Source: Acanthopleura granulata (Eukaryota; Mollusca; Polyplacophora; Chitonida; Chitonidae). From it: 64,000 nucleotides of DNA. The translations under genes and the position numbers were made by a program. Positions 1 through 11,999 of this stretch are shown here, piece by piece (the first letter of the stretch is position 1; the number at the start of each line of letters is the position of its first letter). Under the pieces are notes generated by a model. The model was not told where the DNA came from, did not search any database, and saw nothing but the letters and a program-made list of their open reading frames with translations. Where the stretch lies: contig JABBOT010000022.1 in assembly GCA_016165875.1 (NCBI GenBank), forward strand, positions 4,676,844 to 4,740,843. The letters run 5' to 3'.

Positions 1-1187
1 TTCATTTAGAGCAACAGTGAAGACCTAAGCATGCAGTGAAGATCTATAGCTCTAACAGAACGCCCACATCTGTGAAGTCCCTGGTGCAGGCTGAACCCAG
101 GCTACTGAAGTCACCCTACCACCCTGTTCTTCCATCTGACACAGCTGCCATCTGACCCCTTACACAACAATTGGGCTGTAGTATACACAGGATGTTCAGC
201 CCCAATCTCCACTATAATCCACAGGGCTATATCAACCCCTTGTTCATGTACAATGTACTTTTTATTTCTATACATATGCAGCCTTATAATTTACAGGTAA
301 CAGTACAGCTCAGTGTATTGAGGGGGAGTGGGGGGTAACAACAGCAGACGTTTATTTTTTATAATACAGTAATCCTATGTGAGACAAGGGTTTCTAAGTG
401 TACACTGTACATAGATGTAAATGATATTGCAGAGCAGACCAGTGGATAATAATTAAATGACATAGTATTAAAAGGTGCATGAGATAGGTTAATCATACCA
501 ACAGGCTGATGATGCATGCTTTCATACAACCAGTTGCTTCCACCATTTTTCATCAGTCATACGGCCTACCTGTGCTATCAGGACACAATTTATTACATTG
601 ACTGTCTGGTTCAGTAATGTCTCTACAAATTTATGCGCCTACCCAATCGTAGCCGGTTATTTATACTGGGCTTGGTATCAATGAAAGCTTCACATATGGC
701 CATAATACAACAATAAATGACCATAGTAAAGAAATGCCCCATATGATGCAATGCTCCAGCACTAGGACTATATGACAGTAGGCCTGTGCAGTTTCTACAT
801 GTCCGTTTAATAAGTGACGAAACTCAGACCACTCCCTCGTCTATTGCTTCCTCCTTGTTTGAATTAATTAACAGTAAAATTTACTGTGCAAAAGTCACAT
901 GTTAATAAGAAACCACATGATATGTTATGTCATTATTTCCCTTTAGCTGACTGGTATTCAAGTATTACACTATACTAGAACAACAATTTAGTCTCGGCTA
1001 TATATGTATATATATAAAGCACGTATCATATAATATAAATGTTTTACACTGCGGTCAAAACCATGCCACATTCTGTCAATATCTGACAGATCACAAAGAC
1101 TTCACACATTTCAATTTTCAATCATGTCGAAATCAAAATAGGAAATCCGACTAGCTTCCGGCCAAGCGGTCCCTTTGATCTGCTTAC

Positions 1188-1296
1188 CTGCGATTCTCAA
1201 TACTGCCCGGTCTGCTGGATCAAGCTGTAGAATGCTGAGGGGCACCGGAAAATCCTTGTGTTCCTTGAACTCGGCCCACGATGGAAACTGTGCCAT
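1188..1296 (-). CDS. First coding exon of an unidentified gene
   Basis: The ATG at 1296 has a strong Kozak context (A at -3, G at +4). It opens a 36-codon frame beginning MAQFPSWAEFKEHKDF and ending ..AVLRIA plus one base. The frame stops at a near-ideal splice donor (CAG|GTAAGC, boundary 1188/1187, phase 1). The composition, with aromatic and charged residues and a buried-looking LSILQLDPADRAVLRI stretch, looks like real protein rather than random translation. I do not recognise the family. Any further exons would lie to the left; I found no convincing one between 1 and 1180, so the rest is probably outside the window or in short exons I missed. Confidence is moderate that this is a true exon and nil for function. 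Confidence 0.5.
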
Positions 1297-1419
1297 GTTT
1301 TCTGGCAATCTGTTTCTTACTGTTAGCTTTTATCCAGCCGGTAAGTCGGCATCGTCAGACGGCGACAGTCATTTAATCTGCGGGGAGGAGAGGCGAAAAT
1401 TAGAATGACAGCTCGACAG

Positions 1420-3800
1420 CGACCTGATACAGACACGACACGCTCCGATCTGCTTGTTTCACTGACAACGAAATTTGGTCAACAGATTGGGCTGTCATTT
1501 TGGAGCATTTGTGCCAATTTGAGCCGAGAAATTCCCGTCCATACAAGAACAATCACGCCAGAAATAATTAATATTCAAGGAACATGGCCGCTTCCTCGAG
1601 TACGCGGTCGTGTAGTCAGTCTACACACGAGTACATTGAACCTCGTTCGAGCGCTCTTCCCACAACCCCCGCTGCAGCTCTGTTTATACACGGAACAAAG
1701 GTCAAATTAATGTCTGATTTCAGAATAAATCTCTAGTTGTATCCATCAATATTTAATACGGATTAATTTTTAGTAATTACATACATATAATGATACAACA
1801 TAGCAAACTTTACCAGCCAGCCATCATTTATTTCGAGGAGTACACTCAGTTTATCAACAGCCTTAGGGGTATCCCGCGAAATTTGTAACACAGTGTTTGA
1901 TTGGTTCGTTTAAGGACGGCCTACTATTGCTAGATAAGATGATGTCATGTTGTTGGGCTCTTTGAAGAAAGATAGGAACAGGACCTCCACCGATAAAAGT
2001 GAAAGTAGAATGTTTGTAGTGGGTTTGCTGCAAAAAAATCCTACTTCAATATTTCTACTTAAGCCTACGCAAACTGATCAAACTCTGGCAAGAAGATCTT
2101 GCTAAGCATTGAAAATATTTCATTTTCACCAATAATACCCACCAATAATTACTCCCAGTGTACCGTACTCAGTGATGGTGTACAAGCAGCCTAGCTATGG
2201 TGCAGTAGTCGGTGACGTATACTGTCACTACACATATACCCGTCCAACTGTATGTATATCTACGCGGGTAATCTGATGCATCACACTGATTAACTTACCT
2301 GTGTGTACATTATATAATTTAAAGTGGTCGTGAACATATATCGGAATTTTCGGATCATCATGATTTACATTATAATGTAGGCTTACCGCCATGCAGTGTC
2401 CCGAATGATATATGCCTACCGGTTTGATCACATGTAGAATGACTCATACGTGTCAATTCAGCCCGAAGTACGGAGCGCCTTTCTAAGGAAAATTGAGGGA
2501 CCTATAGGTTGACGATGCGTCAGAGTTGTGGGAGGAGAATAAAGACGGCTAATAACAAGCGGCCCAGTGCAAATCCGGCATCAAATCGACCGGTTTGATT
2601 GGAGTCTTGTGGTCTACAAGCATTTGGTCAAACTGACGACTGGCCAGAGGATGTCCTTGGGTCAAAGACGGTCCACATAAAAACGGTCACGTCCCATATT
2701 CTGCGTTCCACAGACGTGGCTGAATGCCCTCTCTCCCCCGCCCCGGGGCTAACTGTTCTCCCCTGATTACAATTAATCAATACCTTGTTCAAACTGCCCA
2801 GCATGCGTCCCGTGATTCACCTCAGTCTTCAAACATCCACACACACTGTACACATGCAGCTGTCTACTGAAGTTCTGCTCACCCCTGCCGGCTACAGCCA
2901 TTCTAGGCTACCGCTACTATTCGTCACTGCAATGTTACCATGCACAATTACAAAGTCTCTATAGTTTATAGTCTCAAGACCAACTTCCACAGGCATAGAC
3001 ATAATACACTGACTCAGATATTTGAATGTATATACCGATGTACAGCTAAATAAAGTAGGCTATACATAGGTTGTTGACTGAATTCCTTTAATAATTGGGG
3101 GATTCCCAAATCTAAAGTCTTGAATAGACCAACAGGTCATATATTAAGCCTGCGAAGTAGTCCTATATTAAGCTTTCCTCTCTGTATGCCTGAGATATAT
3201 AGGTGTCAATGACGTAATATACCCGTTGGTTGTCAGAGGCTATATACGCTGTATACAAACACATATATTACCTGTACTTAAATTCATTGATTTCAGGCAT
3301 TCCAATTCCATCCACTCATAAACCCGACGTACTGACGAATGAAAAATTTTATAGTATCACAAAATATTATAAATATCTACACTAAATAAATTAATTAATT
3401 AATTTAAGAAATAAAGGACTACTTTACCTTTCTATACATAAAATTCTGCAGATAAAACAACGTATCGGGAAAGTAAGAAGTCGCAACAGTTCCGTGCGTT
3501 TGATATGTATGCGTAAAAACGTTTGTCCTGTGAGATAAACTAGACCAACAAACTTCAAATGCTGGTATAGACACAGACTTCGTCACCATCTATAACCATT
3601 CGATCTGTCTTGGAGAGAGTGTGTTGTATTTTTCCCCGTAGGTGGTTTGACATACCACACTGTTCTCTCTCCAGCGACTGGCGCCCTTGACTGACCAGAT
3701 TGCGTAAGCTTGAACCTTTATCCCAAGAGCATTGTGTTCAGCACAATACAAACGGTCCACTTCAATTCTCCCATATTCGGTGTGTCATAACGGTGGAGTT
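1420..3800. other. Intergenic stretch, no gene recognised
   Basis: No reading frame here combines length, plausible composition and splice signals. The sequence directly right of 1300 is the likely promoter side of the minus-strand exon at 1296-1188; I see no TATA box there. The rest is AT-rich with short simple runs. Confidence 0.5.
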
Positions 3801-3823
3801 CAAGTTTTAGCCGGTGACCGTTC

Positions 3824-3846
3824 TATATAAAGACGATATAAAAAGG
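3824..3846 (+). promoter_or_regulatory. Candidate TATA-type core promoter
   Basis: Two TATA-like motifs lie close together: TATATAAAG at 3824-3832 and ATATAAAAAGG at 3836-3846. They sit about 70-90 bases upstream of an ATG at 3912. The ATG opens a 47-codon frame (MAIDEKTTTPELNSSPV..., stop at 4053-4055). Spacing fits a start site near 3855-3870. The short frame resembles no family I know, and a downstream exon was not identified, so this may be a short gene, a first exon, or chance. Confidence 0.25.
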
Positions 3847-4181
3847 GCTGTGTCCACGACTCAGTCATCCGTGAAACGGCTGATTAACAGAGCCATTTTC
3901 TTGAAGAATACATGGCCATCGATGAGAAGACGACCACGCCTGAATTGAACTCTTCACCAGTGTTCTCCATCTGTCCACGAATTGTTACGGTCAGGACGTA
4001 CAGAAATAGCCCAGTTATCAGGACATGCTGGACCTCGACACGTACCACCACCTAACCCCTATAGCTCTCCCCTTAATTCCCTGACCATTCCCTACAAGCA
4101 CATAAGGGTGATGGAAAGTAGCTGTCACATGAGCTGCTCCAAACTGCTGTCGTGCATTCTTAAAAGAGATTGTCTCCAACT

Positions 4182-4230
4182 ATAATGCTGGCCGCCGTCG
4201 TATAAGTGAAATACTCTTGAGTAAAATAAC
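4182..4230 (+). repeat. SINE 3' fragment
   Basis: A fragment of the window's common tRNA-derived SINE. It has the block TAATGCTGGCCGCCGTCGTA followed by TAAGTGAAATACTCTTGAGTA. The head and the terminal A/T tail are missing. Confidence 0.7.
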
Positions 4231-4249
4231 ATAATACATGATACAGTTG

Positions 4250-7200
4250 TACCGCCTACAAGTTTTCGGACGGATGGTCGACGGGCGGACGGGCGGACGG
4301 ACAACGCCATGTCTGAGACACGGGCGTATGAAGAAGGGCCTTCCCGTTTGGATATAATTCAGATCTACACAAAAGTGTTATATCGATATCACATAGCCGA
4401 CACGGAGAACCAGTACGTCCTGAACTGAACACTTGATAAAATTACATACATGCACGCATATCTACAGGGCCTGCATTTTGTAACGATATAACAAAACTTG
4501 AAAACAGGCACATTTCCTTGATGTTCCCAATGTACATATGCACGTACAGCCACAGATGAATAAATGGGTAACTTCCTTAATTTCTTACATGCATGGATTT
4601 AACACATCATTTCCTTCTTTCTCAGAGAAATATTGAAGAAATATTAAAGAAATATTGGAAAAACTATGCAGTTGCAACCTCTGTACTCCAGACAGAAATG
4701 TTTCAGGACTAGGCTATCAGAAAATTATGCAGGTTTTCATGCTTTGACTTGCATAGGCGAAGGGAAATAACTCTTAACGGAACATGCATCTTGGACTCAC
4801 GAAGATGTGATCTCCTTGACTGTACATTTACGATAATAAAAAATGAAACGATCATCGATAACATGACGTCATCAAGTTTTACGCGCCAAGAAGGACAATT
4901 AAAGAATTGTTTAAGCTTACTGTATGCGCTAACTGTACTTTACGAAACAATGGGTTATTGTGAAGAAAATGATATTTGTTCTTTCTGGTCTACACGTCAA
5001 CACTTCGCTGTATTCAATATACTCAGCTCACAAAGCTTTTAAAATATCGACCATTTCCGAAGCACGGGCGACTGGAAGAGTATGTGAACAAAGTATACCA
5101 CAGAATACTATACATTATTATTATCATACAACACATAAATTTGACACGAACACAACAACTTCAATAATCAAGCGTATGTCATTTCGCGTTCATCTGTGTC
5201 TATAGGTACATTCTATATACATGCACTCGCCAATATCTAAAGCACTATACATATACTTAGACCAATACCTTGCGTGTCCACCAAGACTTGATTGTTTATA
5301 TAAATATCCCATAACGTGGCTGTCAACATCATGAACTTCGGTTACATCATCAGGGTTCCTCATATCACTGACTGGTCTCAATGCTGCTTCAGTGTAAAGC
5401 CATGTGGATGACAACCGATATGCTGCAATTTCCATACGCAGCTACATATAAACAGTTAAACTCAGCTGACATCGGACCAAGCTATTCCCTTATATACTAC
5501 ATGAGCTTCAATCGATCGAGGAAAGACCAAACTGGAACTTTCCAAGTTTCATACATGACAACAGAATAGGAATATAGTTTCTATACGAAGAGGTCACATC
5601 CTCTGCATGGCTTTACCCCTTTAGCTATTTATACATGCATTCATGCAGCCCCATCTGAACACCATACCTTCATCACCTCTTGTATGCAAAATAGAAATGG
5701 CCTTACGAGAATACCTGTATATTAAAAGACGTACAGGGCGGTCTATTTTTCAAAATTTTCCAGTGCATCCATTTTTTGGGCAGTCAAATTTAAACTGAAG
5801 CTGTGAGCTTGGTGTGTTGCGAATATCGGATCTGAGGTTAAAACCTGAAAATCTGGTCGTCCTAAATAGATTTAACTGACGACTTGCACGTAACCTGTCA
5901 CCCGATCTGCGGCTTCATGGATGACAGATATAGAGGTTGGACTAACAATATACACCAGATACTCCCAGAGGAGGACTTGCACAATGACACCGTGTAAACC
6001 AGTGTGACAATACTCCTTTTTTGGTACCAATAATTAGTATTCTATATACTTAAACTCAGCAAGCGTTTAACTGGTTTCTCCCCGAGAGTATAGAAACAAT
6101 TAACGCTCTTTAATTTATAATAAATAACGCAAAGAGAAAATACAGCCAAAACAAAAAACAAGAAAAAAAAAGAAAAAAAACAAACAAAAAAAAACAAACA
6201 AAAAAACAGCGGAATATTGAAAAAACATGCATAGCAAGTACCATGCATGTACACGCCTGTAGGCTTAGACTTTTATAGTACATAAAAGTTGGCCATTATG
6301 CCTCCCGGTATATAGATATAGGCCTATGGTCCATATATACATCAATGTTGGCACAATTAACTTCCCCGTGACACATTTAAATGCATACATACGTGTGATC
6401 TTCTCTTTGTATATAAGCCTAAGTGAAATCAAATACTTTAATTCTTGCCATATTTCTGTCCACCTGCCTAGTCAGTTGCACCAGTTCTTTTACCAGTATG
6501 TTTAGCCTTATGTTTATGCTTGCTAACGCAATGGGCGTTCAGTATAGTAAGCTATGTGCGCAGGATATCGCATGTAATCCAAATACCATGTACATGCACA
6601 TACCATGTATATCATTATGCTGTTGTTTGTGTTCTAACTCCGATGAACTTTGGTCGGAAGCAACTCTCCCACACCCAAACTATATTATATATACATTTGT
6701 ACGCTTTGTACAGCACAATGAATCGTGTAGGCCTCGGTAGAGGCCTAATTCAGATAATAATACAGATATAAAACCTATAAGTATAAAGTTTTATATAGGT
6801 TATGTCATTGTTAATCTCTGACTCATACATAACATGTTGGACAATTCTGTAGGCTAGCGATATCACAAGGGGCGTGAATTGAGACTGTTGAATACACGAA
6901 CTATAGCTAAAGACTTCTCGAATGTTCGTCTGTACGGGCACCAAGGGCAGCATAAAACATCTGTATCACAGATTTGTGACAATCCAATATACAAAACAAT
7001 TAAAATGCAGGCCTGTATACCGACTGTCCTCTAGCTGTTGACGTTGTAGCCTTCATTATATAAGCCTGCGTGGTTGGGGGTATGAGCGCACGAAAGCAGC
7101 ATACGTAGTTTACATAGCTTACCGTGTTCCTGTGTAGGCTAATGATGAACACCCATGGACAGACAGACATAATAGCCGCTCCCCTGCTATATGACAAGAC

Positions 7201-10200
7201 CTGTATGTACCGAAATGTACGCACAAGGTTCGCACGCACCCTGATCTTCAAACGTCACTTAGCGGGTGGATGTCCGTGCGTGCAGAGTGGTATTTTAAGT
7301 ACAAATCCGCTGTGCATGTGGTTTGTGGCACAAAGCACCAATGATTATCTCAAAAGTTATATATACAATTGTATATGCAGTCCACTGACTATATATAAAT
7401 AATTTGTTTAAATATGAAGTATCGGTGTATGTTCCTTTTTGCTACTTAACAAGTCCAGGCTGAACCTAGTCAGCTTTCTCCGTTGTCTTCGATACAGATG
7501 CACCAGTTATACCGCCTGTAAAAGATCCTGCATCCGCGCCATGTTTCTAACTATTTTGTCTAAACCCGGTACATCATTCTTTCTTAATGCACAATTTATG
7601 TGCAGTCTAATACCGCAAACAACGAACTTCATGCATCTATATACGTATTTATGTAACTGTAAATACAGATTTAATACTTTTCGCGAAAAATCGCTTAAAG
7701 ACCTGTAGGATCACTGTATATAGTATGTATGCACATCAAACTTAGCCAGAACCAAAGCAGATCGCCGAGTTTATTTATTTATTCGGATGTAGCTGCACAC
7801 ACAAAAAAAAACAACAAAAAATAACTATAGCGCTAATCTAACTTTTTCTGTATAGATTGTGAAGGTAAACTGCAGATGAGGCCTATACAGTGCTTGTATG
7901 GGCGTTGATATAGCCCTAGGAAACGTTAACTATGGGTTTAGCACATGGCCCCCACCCTCCACCCCCGCCACATACACAAATAAATATACCCTATTTCCTG
8001 TGTATGATTGAGGTCAGTCAGTATGCATATCTATACAAAAAATAAAAAAAGAAAGAAAAAAAAAGAAAAAACATCACATGACAGAGACAGAGTTTTTCAC
8101 GTACTCTCCAAAATACATGTAATTTTGCACGAACTGTTACGCGGCAAGTATTAAGTCAAGTGGCGCCAATAAAGCCATACATAGTTGCCTGGGGTACAGA
8201 CTATGTCAGCTGATGTCCCGTGTATCTGGGGATTGGTATTTCACGCCTTACTTGGGAATACTTCAATGGTCATAGGTTGAAGATCCATTTCAGCAGAGCC
8301 TGGAGGAAATCGTCGCATCTCGTCCATCATGAACGCGAAATGACTCCTTCTGGAATTGACATCGTAACCAAACCAGAGAGAGTGGGATTCGAACCCGCGT
8401 CCTTATGTACCACATGGCCCGGGGCTATAGCTGAGCACCGAAACAACGTCCAGGCATACATACAATAAATACACTAAGGTTGGAGTGTATACAATGTAGT
8501 CCATATTAAGAGTTATGTATATAGCACAAACCATTATACTGGTTCCTTTATAATATAGTTTGGAGACAAAACATGAATAAGCTACAGGTAATTCAGACAA
8601 TTTATGTCACAGGATGATTATATGCAAACGTTATGCATACATCAGCTTTTTGTTCTTACTTGATCTAGGTTACAAAAATTAACCCGCACACGAAATTTTA
8701 TGAAAATCAGGTAGGCAATATTTGGAGCAGTTTTTGCACGAAAACCAACAATCATTGCATGATGAGAATCACGAAACTGGTTATAAATCTGACGTTACAC
8801 AAAGTAAACCTGCATGCATAAAATATTAATATTAACAAAACCGGACATGCAGCTAATGCACGGAAACCAAAAGCGATACTGCATGGATAGACAGAAGGAA
8901 GGACGGGCGGACGCATGACTGAAGCGGTTATCCGCTGCATGACTGGTGCGGGTACCGCACAAAAATCACCCGGGGGGAACATGCACCATAATCGACCATT
9001 CACCACCATCCATGTGTAGGCCTATATGTTATGTGGCGGTGGATGATGTCCAAGGGGATACATCAAATAGCAGATATAAGCGATGATAGGCCCAACTCTT
9101 GCACGACTATGAACACTGATTTCAAGCCCATAACAGCTCACGAAATAACACTTTCTAAAGGCTGATTCAGACTTGTTAGGAATGAAAAGAATTAAAAAAA
9201 CCAAAAAAAAATAATAAATAAATAAAAAAAAAACATGAAGCATCGGCTTTGTTGTATAAGCGAGAGGTACATACAGCCTATATTCATCCATACCCTGTTA
9301 GACGCATGTGCACACTGCAAGTGCGAACAGTAATCTGTGCAACAGGGAACGTCTATAAACGCAATCATGTTTCTTCCTCAAATATGTAGGTGACGGGTTG
9401 ACTTCATCGGCCGCTTCAACAAATATTATTTGGTCCATCAATGACCAAATCATTTGTGCATCTCAGAAATTAATTTAAGCCAAATTTCACATTCCCTATG
9501 TTACATAAAAGGATTTAAAATTTATCTTGTAATAACATTCTATATAGTGTTATTGTTGAGACGTACCTGTATCCGGGTCATGTAGCTAGTAATACCTGTC
9601 CTTAATTAATAACACTGCCCTCCTAGATTCACACACTGGCCCAGAGCGCAGGTGTATACATGGGGAACCAAGGCCTCCTCACGGTCACTCGTGGAATAGT
9701 TTAAATTCTGTCCACGCCCGGACTTGATTACATATTGGGTCTTCACCCTTTGCCATTTCTAACACAATCCGAGTATGAAGTCGGTCACAGTGCGTGTGTA
9801 TAGAAGTATACGCACACACAGAGCTGCCTGCACGTTCGTCCGTCTGTCTGTATAGCCTATACAAGGACGGCCCCACAGTGTCGATACTATAGTACTTGTC
9901 TGTTACCTATTTCTGTAACTTTCCCTGACACTATATTTACCTAAATGGTGTTAGGCTAAGGACAAAGTTCATTTGCCATTATAACCCTGGCCAACCACCA
10001 ACCCCTAGTCGGTTGGTAAACCCATTTGTAAATCATAAGCCCTCTCTGTATGTAGATTGTAGGTATATTGTATACTGTATACATATTCTGTTCAGGTCTT
10101 ATAGATCCTGACATGCAGAGATAACTTTTAGTACTTCTTGCTTACGGGAAGCTGATATTCAGACTGATATAAAGTGAAGAGTTGAAAAGAATTTGTTGTA

Positions 10201-11640
10201 CAATTGTAAATTCTGTATATTTGCAGACTTTAATTAAACTGCGTGGGTCGAACAATTTAGCAGGTTCTGGATTGGAACCCTGAACTCTCGTCTGCTTCAT
10301 ATTTGGTGTAATGTATAGAATATGATCATTGTAGTATTCTCTAATATAATTAGAAGAATATGGTATATGTGTTACCGTATATTCTGTTACAAATCTTTTC
10401 TGAAACGCAACCGTCAAATATTTTGCACATGCTTATGCACTTCCACTCAGCAGAAAATCGAGCAGAGCAGGGTTTTTTAGTATACACACAGTAGGCCTAT
10501 ACAACGTACGGCTAATATTTTTATCACTCAGCACAAGAACAAGATTAATGGTGTTTTTGTAATACTTAACCTAATACATTATAAAACGATAAGTGTTGTC
10601 CAGGTATGAAGCCGAGGCATGACACCAACACGATTAGATATACAGCCAACAGTTGCTCTTGACAACATGACGGACGAAATGTTAAACACGTCAAACAAAA
10701 TTACGATAACATTCTTCCAGAGCCCAGATTTACAACTATTACAACATAAGTACATTCAGATATAGATTTGTATACATAGAAAGACTGTCTTGCATAAAGA
10801 TGTAATACTGTTCTGAAAGTACGTTCGTGTAACCATCACCTTTGTAATAAAATGTCGCAAAATATTATTTTTCCAATCTTTAAATTTTACATCAGATCTA
10901 GACAATGTAAGCTTAACATCATGTATCACCTCCCGCCATCAAAAGCATTCGGAAATATGTCATGTCTCTATTTTCTCCATATGTCCAAGGCTTTTTTAAC
11001 AAACTACCACGATATGATCATCTCGAGTCAAAACGTTATAAAATCTTCCAGTGATATTTTTTTAGTCTTGAAAATTTTACACTTAATACCACAGTGCATC
11101 ACCTCGGGCCATCAGAAAATAACTGTTTTACAAGTTTTCCTTCCAAATTTCCAAGGATATTACAAAATGCAAGGCTCCCATCACCCGGTGAAAACGTGGC
11201 ATGCTGTCAGAAATATTTAATCTTCATAATTTACATCAAATGCCATCATACATCAACTTGGGGGACAAAATGCATTCAAAATACTGACAATATTTCAAAC
11301 TGTTTTCGGCATTGTTCTTCAAATTCCCTGATGGATTAAACATGCAATTCACCTATAAAAGGCATTTTATGTAAATTTTTAAAATCAAAAAAATTTAATC
11401 ACATTTTATTTTACTTAAGCGGTGAAAGCGTTGCATTGTGTGATAAACTAAACCCATTTCGGATATGGGCACAGATGAAAGGCGGCAATAAGAGTATTTG
11501 TACGTGCTCGTGAATGAAGTTACTGACAATCAAGAAGGATGTAAGTGTTACATGTATGTAGTTTTAAAAGTGGCGTGTTTTGTTGTCGACCAGTCGCTTC
11601 TTTCGAGCGGCGCAGCCACCTTGAAAAATAGGTCAAGGTC
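4250..11640. other. Long intergenic stretch, no gene recognised
   Basis: About 7.4 kb of AT-rich sequence with A-rich runs (for example 6145-6210, 8040-8070 and 9195-9235). I found no exon that could be tied to a known family. A degraded tRNA-like segment lies at about 8375-8440 on the minus strand (a GGTTCGAATCCC B-box) and a weaker one near 10250-10290. Both look like SINE heads rather than functional tRNA genes. Confidence 0.45.
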
Positions 11641-11687
11641 ATTGAAAAATAATACAGCTCTTACATATGACTATGTTATGGAAGACG

Positions 11688-11957
11688 GATGCATCCACTC
11701 GCGTTCTCGAGTCGGGCCTTTTAAAAACCACGCTGCTCGCGAACACGAGATTAGTTAAAAAACACCCAAGGCTAGCGTTAATCTCCCGCTCTCGAGTTCT
11801 CGAGCCGCTTGTTTTTTCAAATGCAGGAGAAAATGAACTCGAGAACGCGAGATTACCGCTAATTTCGCGTGTTTTTTTTTACTAATCTCGCATTCTCGGG
11901 TTCCCGGGCAGCGTGGTTTTTTGAAAGCCGCGGCTCCAGAACGCGAGTGACCACATC
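11688..11957. mobile_element. Fold-back (long terminal inverted repeat) element
   Basis: The left end reads GATGCATCCACTCGCGTTCT. The reverse complement of the right end reads GATGTGGTCACTCGCGTTCT. Homology continues inward through a CCACGCTG block and a GAGATTAGT(T)AAAAAA block. Most of the 270 bp can therefore pair with itself. It encodes nothing recognisable, which fits a MITE or foldback transposon. A related partial copy starts near 34365. Homology with that copy reaches left to about 11656, so the true left edge may be there. Confidence 0.7.
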
Positions 11958-11999
11958 AGGATTACATGCTATGCGCACATGTGGCACAAGTTTGACGAA

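Noticed and set aside
5190..5435. Minus frame with PVSDMRNPDDVTEVHDVDSH and a possible donor
   Set aside because: The composition is protein-like, but I could not link it to an exon chain or a family, so it is left out as a gene.
8375..8440. tRNA gene on the minus strand
   Set aside because: The B-box GGTTCGAATCCC is good, but there is no paired acceptor stem or full cloverleaf. More likely a SINE head. The same reasoning applies near 10250, 27795, 32690 and 63846.
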